Source: Rhodohalobacter sp. 614A
GTDB taxonomy: Bacteria > Bacteroidota > Rhodothermia > Balneolales > Balneolaceae
Length of the DNA stretch: 64,000 bases
Reading direction: 5' to 3'
Assembly (NCBI RefSeq): GCF_021462415.1
Contig: NZ_JAKEDS010000002.1
Location: 496,001 to 560,000, forward strand
Made by a program: the position numbers and the translations under genes. The notes beneath the pieces were generated by a model. That model was given only the letters and a program-made list of their open reading frames with translations, had not been told where the DNA came from and searched no databases. This document shows positions 43,821 through 51,398 of this stretch, one piece after another. How positions within the stretch are numbered: the first letter of the stretch is position 1; each line of letters opens with the position of its first letter.

Positions 43821-45053
43821 ATGATTATTGTACCCTTAGGTGTTGCCTCAGCAACGCCAACTGCAACCAGACACTTGCCATCTGTTGCCCTGTGGAGAGA
43901 AGGAGATGTTCATCTTTTCGATTGCGGGGAAAATGCTCAAATGCGGATGTTGCAAGCAGGACTTAAACGGTCTAAGATTGAAAATATCTTCATATCCCAT
44001 TTCGATGTCGATCACTTTTCGGGAATCATAGGATTGCTTTCCACACTGCAATTGCAGCGCCGGGAAAAAGCACTGAATATTATTGGTCCGAAAGGAATGA
44101 AGGAATATGTGGAATGGAACCTCAAATTTGCGAAAGTAGATCTTAATTTTGAGATTAATTTTGTAGAAATAGAAGAAGGTTTTGAAGGAGAAAAAGTGGT
44201 TGATGAAGATGAGTACTATGTGGAGGCTCGTCCGTTAAATCATTCAAAATTTTGTATAGGTTATCGCTTTCAGGAAAAAGATCGTCCCGGAAAGGTTGAC
44301 GCTGAAAAAGCGGAAGCGATGGGAATTACAGAAGATGCTCAATACAAAGCTCTGAAATCCGGCGAAGACGTTGAGTTGGAAGACGGCACGGTTATAAAAT
44401 CGTATGATATTGTTGGTCATCCGCGACCGGGCGACAGTTTTGCTTATGTAACGGATACAAAATATCATCCAAATTCTGTGAAGCTGGCGATGAATACAAA
44501 CATTTTGTATCACGAAGCTACTTTTAGTGAAACGCTGGCTGATAAAGCGGCAGAAACCGGCCATTCAACATCGGCAGATGCAGCCCGTGTTGCCAATGAA
44601 GCTCAAACAAAACTTCTGGTTATCGGACATTTTTCAGCTCGATATACAAACCCTTTTGTCTTGTTGCGAGAGGCACGGGAAAAATTCTTCCCTGCGTGGC
44701 TGGCTACTGAACTCCGCCCGATTTATACGAATCCATCCCAGGAAAAAGGAATCGTACAGCAGAAGGTTTATTTGAAAGAAGCGAACGACAGTTCTGGCAG
44801 CAGCAGTAGTAGTGGCGGCGACAAGAAAAAAAGGAGTAGCTTCAAAAAATATGACAAGAGCAATAAGCGTTTCAGAAAACGTAAAAGTTCTTCATCAGAC
44901 AGAAACCGAAAGACACGAAGCGACTCTAACGAACGCAGACGCAAGCGTCCCGAAAGAAGCAGGAGTGACAGTCATGACACGAACAAAGGGTCGTCACGAG
45001 CTCCGAAACACATTACGCCAAGAACACCTTTCGATAATTTTGACCGCTTCTAA
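43821..45053 (+). CDS. rnz: Ribonuclease Z with altered HxH motif and long basic tail
   Basis: A 410-residue metallo-beta-lactamase-fold nuclease that removes 3' trailers from tRNA precursors. The usual HxHxDH motif reads HFDVDH (residues 60-65), so the second histidine is Asp62. The other ligands look normal: His in RPLNHSKFCIGY, Asp in YVTDTKYHPN, and His in VIGHFSARYTNP, and GHSTSADAARVA is conserved. The enzyme core ends near 320 against a usual length near 305. A 90-residue tail (about 321-410), rich in Ser, Lys and Arg, follows and looks disordered and RNA-binding. The gene lies between two ABC half-transporter genes; a GGAG sequence precedes ATG 43821 by 9-10 bases. Confidence 0.9.
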   Translation: MIIVPLGVASATPTATRHLPSVALWREGDVHLFDCGENAQMRMLQAGLKRSKIENIFISHFDVDHFSGIIGLLSTLQLQRREKALNIIGPKGMKEYVEWNLKFAKVDLNFEINFVEIEEGFEGEKVVDEDEYYVEARPLNHSKFCIGYRFQEKDRPGKVDAEKAEAMGITEDAQYKALKSGEDVELEDGTVIKSYDIVGHPRPGDSFAYVTDTKYHPNSVKLAMNTNILYHEATFSETLADKAAETGHSTSADAARVANEAQTKLLVIGHFSARYTNPFVLLREAREKFFPAWLATELRPIYTNPSQEKGIVQQKVYLKEANDSSGSSSSSGGDKKKRSSFKKYDKSNKRFRKRKSSSSDRNRKTRSDSNERRRKRPERSRSDSHDTNKGSSRAPKHITPRTPFDNFDRF

Positions 45054-45066
45054 TTTGTAACGCGTT

Positions 45067-46854
45067 TTGAGATCTAAAAGTGAAACGAAAGCCGTCGATT
45101 CTATATTGATTCGACGGCTTTACTACTTCTTTAAGCCTTATCGATGGTGGGCTATTCTGGCAATCGTACTTACCTTGTCAGCAGCTTACCTGGGAACCGT
45201 TCAACCAAAACTGACACAGATTGCCGTTGACGAACACATCACCAATGGGGATGTTGACGGGTTGATGTGGATCATTTTATTGATTGTTTGTGCGCTGGTT
45301 GGTGAATTCCTGATTCTTATTCTGAATACCTACATCACCCGTTGGTTTGGACAAGGTGTTTTATATCGGTTGAGGAACGCAGTATTCGAGAAAATTCAAT
45401 CGCTCCACGTACAGTTTTTTGATAAAAATCCTATTGGGAGATTAATTACCCGAACCACCAGTGATATTGAAGCACTCAGCGAGCTTCTGTCCGATGGAAT
45501 AGTGAATATGATCGGAGATCTGTTCAGAATCTTCTTTATTCTTTATTTCATGCTTACCATGAGCTGGGAATTGACCATTGTCTCCATTCTGGTTCTTCCG
45601 GTTCTGTTTTATGCAACTTTCTGGTTTAAAGGAAAAGTTCGCATCGCATATCTTGAAGTAAGAGACCAGATTGCACGGCTGAATTCCTTTGTACAAGAGC
45701 ATATCAATGGAATGTCAGTTGTACAACTCTTTAACCGTGAGAAGAAAGAGAAGCAAAAATTTATTGATATCAATGCAGATCACAGGAAAGCTCACATTTC
45801 TACAATCTTTTACTTCTCCATATTCTGGCCGGTGATTGAGGTTCTTGCCAGCCTCGCCATGGCCCTGGTGGTTTGGTATGGAGGCGCACGGGCTTTGATG
45901 GGGGACGTGACGTTTGGGGTGCTCCTGGCTTTTATTCAATATGTGCGCCAGTTCTTTAACCCGATCAGAGGTCTCTCTGAAAAGTACAATACACTTCAAT
46001 CTGCGTTGGCTTCCTCCGAACGGATTTTCAATGTTCTTGATACTCCAAAGAAAATTGCTGAACCGGATCAAGAAACCTCGATCAAGGATTTCAAGGGAGA
46101 AATTGAATTTCAGGATGTTTCTTTCCGATATAATGAAGACGAAGAACTGATTATAGACGATGTGTCTTTTAATGTGAAACCCGGTGAACTACTCGCAATT
46201 GTGGGTGCAACCGGTGCAGGAAAAACAACCATCATAAATTTGTTGCTCAGATTTTATGATATCCAGAAAGGAAAAATTCTTTTGGATGGAACAAATATTC
46301 GAGATCTGTCTCTTAAAGATTTACGGTCCCAGTTTGCACTCGTTCTTCAGGACAATGCCCTTTTTTCAGGAAGTGTTTTAGAGAACATTACTTTGGGGCA
46401 TGAAGAAATTACACGAGAACAGGTAATAGAAGCAGCAAAAGAAGTGGAAGCGCATCAGTTTATAAAAAAATTACCGGGTACGTATGATTTCGTACTTAGA
46501 GAGCGTGGTGCTTCGTTATCTATGGGACAAAGGCAATTGATTTGTTTTGTACGAGCTATGGTTTATGATCCAAAAATTTTAATCCTTGATGAAGCCACTT
46601 CCAGTGTTGATTCCGAAACCGAAGAGCTTGTTTCCCGTGCCTGTAAAAAGATGATGCAAGGCAGAACATCCATTGTTATTGCTCACAGATTATCGACAAT
46701 TCAAGGTGCAGACAAGATCTTGGTTATGCATAAAGGACAAATTCGGGAAACGGGAAATCATCATCAATTGATACAAAAAGAAGGTGGAATTTACAGGAAA
46801 TTATATGAGTTACAGTATAGAGATCAGGCTATTAACTCAAACACAATTGCTTGA
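45067..46854 (+). CDS. ABC exporter half with competent ATPase site (YheH/BmrD-like)
   Basis: A 595-residue half-transporter with six transmembrane helices (about 15-330) and an ATPase domain. Walker A VGATGAGKTT and Walker B ILILDEATSSVD with catalytic Glu509 are intact, but the signature is LSMGQ (484-488). With the LSGGQ of the 41954 gene this subunit completes one working ATP site, leaving a second degenerate site: the arrangement seen in TM287/288 and BmrC/BmrD. TTG at 45067 is the start and lies 13 bases after the ribonuclease Z stop, so one transcript seems likely. Confidence 0.9.
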   Translation: MRSKSETKAVDSILIRRLYYFFKPYRWWAILAIVLTLSAAYLGTVQPKLTQIAVDEHITNGDVDGLMWIILLIVCALVGEFLILILNTYITRWFGQGVLYRLRNAVFEKIQSLHVQFFDKNPIGRLITRTTSDIEALSELLSDGIVNMIGDLFRIFFILYFMLTMSWELTIVSILVLPVLFYATFWFKGKVRIAYLEVRDQIARLNSFVQEHINGMSVVQLFNREKKEKQKFIDINADHRKAHISTIFYFSIFWPVIEVLASLAMALVVWYGGARALMGDVTFGVLLAFIQYVRQFFNPIRGLSEKYNTLQSALASSERIFNVLDTPKKIAEPDQETSIKDFKGEIEFQDVSFRYNEDEELIIDDVSFNVKPGELLAIVGATGAGKTTIINLLLRFYDIQKGKILLDGTNIRDLSLKDLRSQFALVLQDNALFSGSVLENITLGHEEITREQVIEAAKEVEAHQFIKKLPGTYDFVLRERGASLSMGQRQLICFVRAMVYDPKILILDEATSSVDSETEELVSRACKKMMQGRTSIVIAHRLSTIQGADKILVMHKGQIRETGNHHQLIQKEGGIYRKLYELQYRDQAINSNTIA

Positions 46855-46888
46855 ACGCACTAACTAATCAAATAAGGAGGAACCCAAA

Positions 46889-47140
46889 ATGGCAGACTTA
46901 AAAGAAAAAGAAGAAGAGTTGAAAGAAACTCTCAAAAAAGAAAGAGAAGAATTAAAAAAATCCTACGATGACATTCGGAAACGATTGAAAACCGAAGGTG
47001 ATCGTCTTCAGGGTGAACTCAGAAAAGAGTATGACACCGCCCGCAAATATGTAGAAAAAAATCCTGAAACCGGAGTTGGTGTTGCATTAGCCGGTGGATT
47101 ATTGTTAGGTTTTGCGATTGCAAAACTTTTCAACAGATAA
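46889..47140 (+). CDS. Small DUF883/YtxH-like membrane-anchored protein
   Basis: An 83-residue protein: a strongly charged coiled coil (about 2-53, Glu/Lys-rich) and a C-terminal membrane helix (GVGVALAGGLLLGFAIAKLF). The TARKYVEKNPETGVGVALAGG passage resembles the C-terminus of ElaB/YqjD-type (DUF883) proteins, which bind ribosomes or membranes in stationary phase. Start ATG 46889 has a strong AAGGAGG (46874-46880) at 8 bases. It stands between the ABC gene and prfB. Function not assigned. Confidence 0.65.
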   Translation: MADLKEKEEELKETLKKEREELKKSYDDIRKRLKTEGDRLQGELRKEYDTARKYVEKNPETGVGVALAGGLLLGFAIAKLFNR

Positions 47141-47146
47141 AATTGA

Positions 47147-48272
47147 ATGAACCCAATACAATTTGATAAAGTTGAAGACCTCTTTGAGCGCCTGGATGCG
47201 CTCAGGGGGTATCTTTGACTACGATAAGCGCAAAGTTCGAATTATAGAATTACAGGAACAAACCCAGGATCCCAATTTCTGGAATAACCCAGATAAAGCT
47301 CAGCAGGTGATGCGAGAGCTTGATTTCGAAAAGGAAATCACCGGGAAATGGGATAACCTCAATGATCTTCGGGAAAGCATTAAGGTTTACAAACAGTTCC
47401 TGGATGAAGGTGAAGATGTAACCGATGAAATTCAGGCGGAGGTTTCTGACTTCAAAGAGAAGCTGAAAGACCTCGAGCTTCAAAATATGCTCAGTGGTGA
47501 CGATGATCACCGAAATGCAATTGTTACGTTCAATCCCGGAGCAGGCGGAACCGAAAGCCAGGACTGGGGGGTGATGCTCTTCCGAATGTTTTCTCGCTGG
47601 GCCGAGAAAAAAGGACATGATGTTTCGGTAGTTGAATACCAGGATGGCGATGTGGCCGGACTAAAAAGTGCTACACTCGAAGTAAAGGGGCCGAACGCTT
47701 ACGGATATCTTAAATCGGAAAGTGGCGTTCATCGTTTGGTACGGATTTCTCCTTTCGATAGCAACTCGCGGCGACATACTTCGTTTTGCTCGGTTTTTGT
47801 TTCACCCATAATAGACGATACGATTGAAGTGAATCTGAATGATTCGGATATCGAACTTCAGCGATTCCATGCCAGTGGTGCAGGCGGACAAAATGTGAAC
47901 AAGGTAGAAACCGGTGTTCGTCTTATCTGGACGGGCAAGCTCTCGGATGGAACCGAAGAACGGGTTGTTGCTGAATGCCAGCAAGAGCGATCTCAACTTC
48001 AGAATCGTGAGAAGGCAATGGTTTTGTTGAAATCGAAAGTGTACGAGCTGGAAAAGAATATCAAAGAAAGAGAACAGCAGAAACTTGAGGATTCAAAAAG
48101 CAGTAATGAATGGGGATCTCAAATCCGGTCATATGTTTTTCACCCTTATAATATGGTGAAAGATCACCGGACCAATCACGAAACCGGCGATGTGCAGGGA
48201 GTGATGGACGGCGATCTCGACGAGTTTATGAAAGCTTACCTGATGATGAGTGCCGCGGCAGTTTCATCATGA
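47147..48272 (+). CDS. prfB: Peptide chain release factor 2 with programmed +1 frameshift
   Basis: A 374-residue class-I release factor for UGA and UAA stops. Translation starts at ATG 47147, reads 23 codons ending ...LRGYL at CTT (47213-47215), meets an in-frame TGA (47216-47218), and shifts +1 by skipping T47216 to continue at GAC 47217 to the stop at 48272. The product has the SPF codon-recognition motif (RISPFDSN) and the peptidyl-hydrolysis GGQ in GAGGQNVNKVETG. The coordinates span the whole joined frame; the uninterrupted frame starting at 47163 is only part of it. coaE overlaps its stop by 4 bases. Confidence 0.96.
47204..47219 (+). other. Programmed +1 ribosomal frameshift site of prfB
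   Basis: The sequence AGGGGGTATCTTTGAC matches the classic prfB shift site: an internal Shine-Dalgarno AGGGGG, three bases, the slippery CTT, then the stop TGA followed by C. Low RF2 slows termination at the TGA and favours the +1 slip, giving autoregulation. Seen directly in the sequence. Confidence 0.95.
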
Positions 48273-48871
48273 TTACAGTTGGGGTAACAGGGGGAATCGG
48301 CTCGGGAAAGACCACCGTTTGCAAAGAGTGGGAAAAACTTGGAGCAAAAGTTGTGTACGCTGATGATCTTGCCAAGAATTTGATGACTTCTGATTCGGAT
48401 CTGAAACAGAAATTAGTCAAAGCATTTGGTCGGGAAACATATCACGAAGATGGTTCCCTTAATCGTCCCCATTTAATTCGCCATGCTTTTGAAGAGGACA
48501 GAGTGGAAGAATTAAATAAGTTGGTTCATCCGGCAGTTGCCAAAAAGTTCAAAGAAATTAGTGAACAGGCGAAGCAAAACGGCGAAAAGATACTGGTTGA
48601 AGAAGCTGCTTTATTACTTAATAATGGTCGCCCATCATTTCTCGATATCATTGTACTTGTAAAAAGTAACCGGGAGAAAAGGATTGAACGAGTAGTAGAA
48701 AGAGATGGTGTTTCTTCTGAAAAAGTATTAGACCGTGACAAAAATCAACCTGATTTCAACAATCTCTCACACCTGGTGGATTATACAATAGAGAACAATG
48801 GAACGCTTAATGAACTTAAAGAAAAGTCCGGGAAGTTGTTTGATTTGTTGATGGAAATAGCAAGAAAATAA
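48269..48871 (+). CDS. coaE: Dephospho-CoA kinase
   Basis: A 200-residue kinase for the last step of CoA synthesis (phosphorylation of the ribose 3'-hydroxyl). Walker A GVTGGIGSGKTTV (about 4-16) and the family blocks VVYADDLAK, RPHLIRHAF and HPAV are present. ATG 48269 overlaps the prfB stop (ATGA), so translation is coupled. It is convergent with the DUF192 gene; no terminator is obvious in the 44 bases between. Confidence 0.95.
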   Translation: MITVGVTGGIGSGKTTVCKEWEKLGAKVVYADDLAKNLMTSDSDLKQKLVKAFGRETYHEDGSLNRPHLIRHAFEEDRVEELNKLVHPAVAKKFKEISEQAKQNGEKILVEEAALLLNNGRPSFLDIIVLVKSNREKRIERVVERDGVSSEKVLDRDKNQPDFNNLSHLVDYTIENNGTLNELKEKSGKLFDLLMEIARK

Positions 48872-48915
48872 AATGGGCTTTTGCCAGGCTCAGGGTTCTC
48901 AAAAAGAAAACTTTT

Positions 48916-49425
48916 TTAAAGATCCGCGCCGTCTACGGCAATCTTCATTCCTTCGCGGATATCGTGTTCAAGCGTGTAACCGGCATTCACTTCTACAACA
49001 TATTGCGCGGGTTCTTCCGATTGAATACTTTCCTGAGAATACGGCTGAGTATTACGATGAATGCGGACGATTGTCATTTCGGAATTTACAAACATGATAT
49101 CCAAAGGAAGGGGAGTGTTGGCCATCCAAAAACTTCTTGTTTGCTGATTGTCGAAGATAAAAAACATACCCGCATCATCCGGTAAATCTGTTACATTCAT
49201 CAAACCTTCGCTGCGGGAACGGTTATTGTCAGCAATGGCAGCTTTAATTGTGGAAATTGTATCAGCTTCCGATCTGAGAAAGGAAACCTCGGCATTAAAT
49301 TCTAATACGCGTCCGTTTTCTTCATTGGATTCCTGATTCTGGTTATTATTGTCAGAACAGGAACTTAGAATAAGAAGTCCCACAAAAAGAAAGAAAATGG
49401 GATAGATGAAGATTTTACTGAACAT
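48916..49425 (-). CDS. DUF192 lipoprotein
   Basis: A 169-residue lipoprotein. The signal peptide ends in the lipobox LSSC (Cys 23), followed by an Asn/Gln/Glu-rich linker. Residues about 55-165 form the DUF192 domain with NNRSRSEGLMNVTDLPDDAGMFF and FWMANTPLPLDIMFV, the conserved core. Function of the family is unknown. It lies convergent to coaE and divergent from the rimP operon. The 142 bases upstream to about 49567 contain a leader hairpin for rimP. Confidence 0.9.
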   Translation of the reverse strand: MFSKIFIYPIFFLFVGLLILSSCSDNNNQNQESNEENGRVLEFNAEVSFLRSEADTISTIKAAIADNNRSRSEGLMNVTDLPDDAGMFFIFDNQQTRSFWMANTPLPLDIMFVNSEMTIVRIHRNTQPYSQESIQSEEPAQYVVEVNAGYTLEHDIREGMKIAVDGADL

Positions 49426-49536
49426 TAAAATGATTGGCTTGAATAATATTAGGCATTTATAGTAAACAGCAATGCGCGTATTTGCAAGTCGTATCAGTTG
49501 TAATTTTCTACATTTTAGGTTATTTTTTGGGTCTGT

Positions 49537-49569
49537 AAAGTGAGCGCCGGGAGGTACTCACTTTTTTTT
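49537..49569 (+). terminator. Terminator-like hairpin in the rimP-nusA leader (possible attenuator)
   Basis: AAAGTGAG (49537-49544) pairs exactly with CTCACTTT (49557-49564) around a 12-base loop containing GGGAGG, followed by T to 49569. It stands only 22 bases before the rimP ATG (49592), with no upstream plus-strand gene to terminate, since the preceding gene runs the other way. It therefore reads as a leader attenuator. E. coli has a terminator-containing leader ahead of its rimP gene too. Confidence 0.6.
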
Positions 49570-49591
49570 GTACTTATATGTAGTGAAACGG

Positions 49592-50050
49592 ATGCAAAAC
49601 GAATCAATAAATAAAATAAAAGAGATTGCATATCCCATTGTGGAGCAAGGGGATGCATTTCTTGTTGATGTTGAGATTAAACATCAAAAGGTGCCGGAAG
49701 TATGGATTTTGGTTGATTCTGAAAGTGGAAACGTTTCGTTAGATACATATTCGGCGATTAGCCGAAGAATTGGTGATGCACTTGATGAAGAGGATATTTT
49801 TCAAAACAAATACAGACTGAATGTTTCATCCCCGGGATTGTCCCGGCCGCTCTCTGATAAGCGTCAATATGCAAAAAATCAGGGGCGTGTTGCAAAGGTG
49901 AAATATAAAGAACAAGATCAATATCAAACGGTAGAAGGCGTTATCAAACAGGTTGAAAAAGATAAAATTTCAATAAACACGGAGGATGGAGATGTGTTTG
50001 AAATTTTATTCGAAGATATTGTTGAAACCAAAATTGTTCCAAAAATTTAG
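49592..50050 (+). CDS. rimP: Ribosome maturation factor RimP
   Basis: A 152-residue factor for 30S maturation. Recognisable blocks: PIVEQGDAFLVDVEI, SLDTYSAISRRIGDALDEED, LNVSSPGLSRPLSDKRQY and the C-terminal SH3-like domain. The frame is open to TTG 49568, but ATG 49592 gives the usual spacing to the first block and avoids the hairpin, so it is preferred. First gene of the classic rimP-nusA-infB-rbfA-truB operon. nusA follows after 27 bases. Confidence 0.93.
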   Translation: MQNESINKIKEIAYPIVEQGDAFLVDVEIKHQKVPEVWILVDSESGNVSLDTYSAISRRIGDALDEEDIFQNKYRLNVSSPGLSRPLSDKRQYAKNQGRVAKVKYKEQDQYQTVEGVIKQVEKDKISINTEDGDVFEILFEDIVETKIVPKI

Positions 50051-50077
50051 GCCTTAACTTTTAAACAAAAAATTCTG

Positions 50078-51337
50078 ATGCAAGACGATATTTCCAAGCT
50101 CATTATTCAGTCTTTTGCTGAAATTGCAAAAGACAAAGGAATTGATAAGGACCTTTTGTTGTCTATTCTCGAGGATGTATTTCGAACCATGATTCGAAAA
50201 AAATACGAATCCGACGAGGCCTTTGAAGTCATTTTAAATGCAGACAGGGGAGAGATCCAGATATTGCACATCCGGGAAGTGGTTCCGGCTGATGAGCTGA
50301 CAGATGAGGTCACAGAAATTACCCTTGAAGATGCACAAAAACACGATCCGGATTTGGAGCTTTACGATGAGTATGCTCAGGAAATATCGATCACAGATTT
50401 TGGCCGGCGGGCTGTTACCATGGCGCGGCAGCAATTGGCGCAACGAATCCGTGAAATAGAGAAGGATAATATTTTTGAGGATTACTCCGACCGAGTTGGC
50501 GAAATTGTTTTGGGTGATGTATATCAGGTTCGAAACAACAAAGACATTCTTGTGAATCACAACGGAGTGGAGCTTTTACTGCCAAAAAATGAGCAGATTT
50601 ATAAAGACCGTTTCCGAAAAGGTGACACCATTCGGGCAGTGGTTGTGGAAGTAAAACGACACAGCGGAAATCCGACAGTTGTTATTTCCCGAACATCGCC
50701 ACTGTTTCTTGAAAGGCTATTTGAAAATGAAATTCCGGAAGTTTTTGATGGCATCATCGAATTGAAACGAATTGCCCGCGAACCCGGAGATCGTTCAAAA
50801 GTAGCGGTTATTTCGCACGATGAACGCGTTGATCCCGTTGGTGCATGCGTTGGTATGAAAGGAATTCGGATTCACGCCGTGGTGAGAGAATTGCAAAACG
50901 AGAATATCGATGTCATCAACTATAGTGATGATAAGATTGAATTCATCAAACGTGCGCTTCAGCCTGCGAAGGTTCTGAAAGTTGAATTGAGTGAAGACGG
51001 TACCCGTGCAAGTGTTCTTGTTCCGGCGGATGAAGTTTCTAAAGCCATCGGAAAAGGTGGGGTCAATATTCGATTGGCTTCCAAGCTTGTGGATTGCGAA
51101 ATTGACGTGTTCCGTGAAGTTGAAGAAGAAGACGATATTGATATCGCCGAATTTGAGATCGATTTCGGTCCCGAAACCATTGCTATTCTTCGTGAGATTG
51201 GATGCGACAGTGCACGTGCCGTACTCGAACTTGACGAGGATGAACTTGTGCGCAGAACTGAGGGACGAATTTCCGAAGAAGAAGCCGAGCGCATTATTGA
51301 TATCATTGCATATGAATTTGAGGACGAAGAAGATTGA
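50078..51337 (+). CDS. nusA: Transcription termination/antitermination factor NusA
   Basis: A 419-residue RNA-polymerase-associated factor. N-terminal polymerase-binding domain (about 1-130), S1 domain (about 135-200), then two KH domains with GDRSKVAVIS and GACVGMKGIRIHAVVRELQNE and a GKGGVNIRLASKLVD. The C-terminal acidic-rich region is short, with a helix-hairpin-helix-like IGCDSARAVLELDEDELVRR. NusA is known to regulate its own operon in E. coli, which fits the hairpin ahead of rimP. A 61-base gap separates it from infB. Confidence 0.96.
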   Translation: MQDDISKLIIQSFAEIAKDKGIDKDLLLSILEDVFRTMIRKKYESDEAFEVILNADRGEIQILHIREVVPADELTDEVTEITLEDAQKHDPDLELYDEYAQEISITDFGRRAVTMARQQLAQRIREIEKDNIFEDYSDRVGEIVLGDVYQVRNNKDILVNHNGVELLLPKNEQIYKDRFRKGDTIRAVVVEVKRHSGNPTVVISRTSPLFLERLFENEIPEVFDGIIELKRIAREPGDRSKVAVISHDERVDPVGACVGMKGIRIHAVVRELQNENIDVINYSDDKIEFIKRALQPAKVLKVELSEDGTRASVLVPADEVSKAIGKGGVNIRLASKLVDCEIDVFREVEEEDDIDIAEFEIDFGPETIAILREIGCDSARAVLELDEDELVRRTEGRISEEEAERIIDIIAYEFEDEED

Positions 51338-51398
51338 TCGTACCTTTAGGAATCGGCTCATTTTTTTACATTAGATAATAAACGACGAAACACCATTT

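Noticed and set aside
47163-47216. A start at 47163 for prfB
   Set aside because: The upstream ATG 47147 with the exact frameshift site gives the conserved N-terminus; the 47163 start yields residues unlike RF2.
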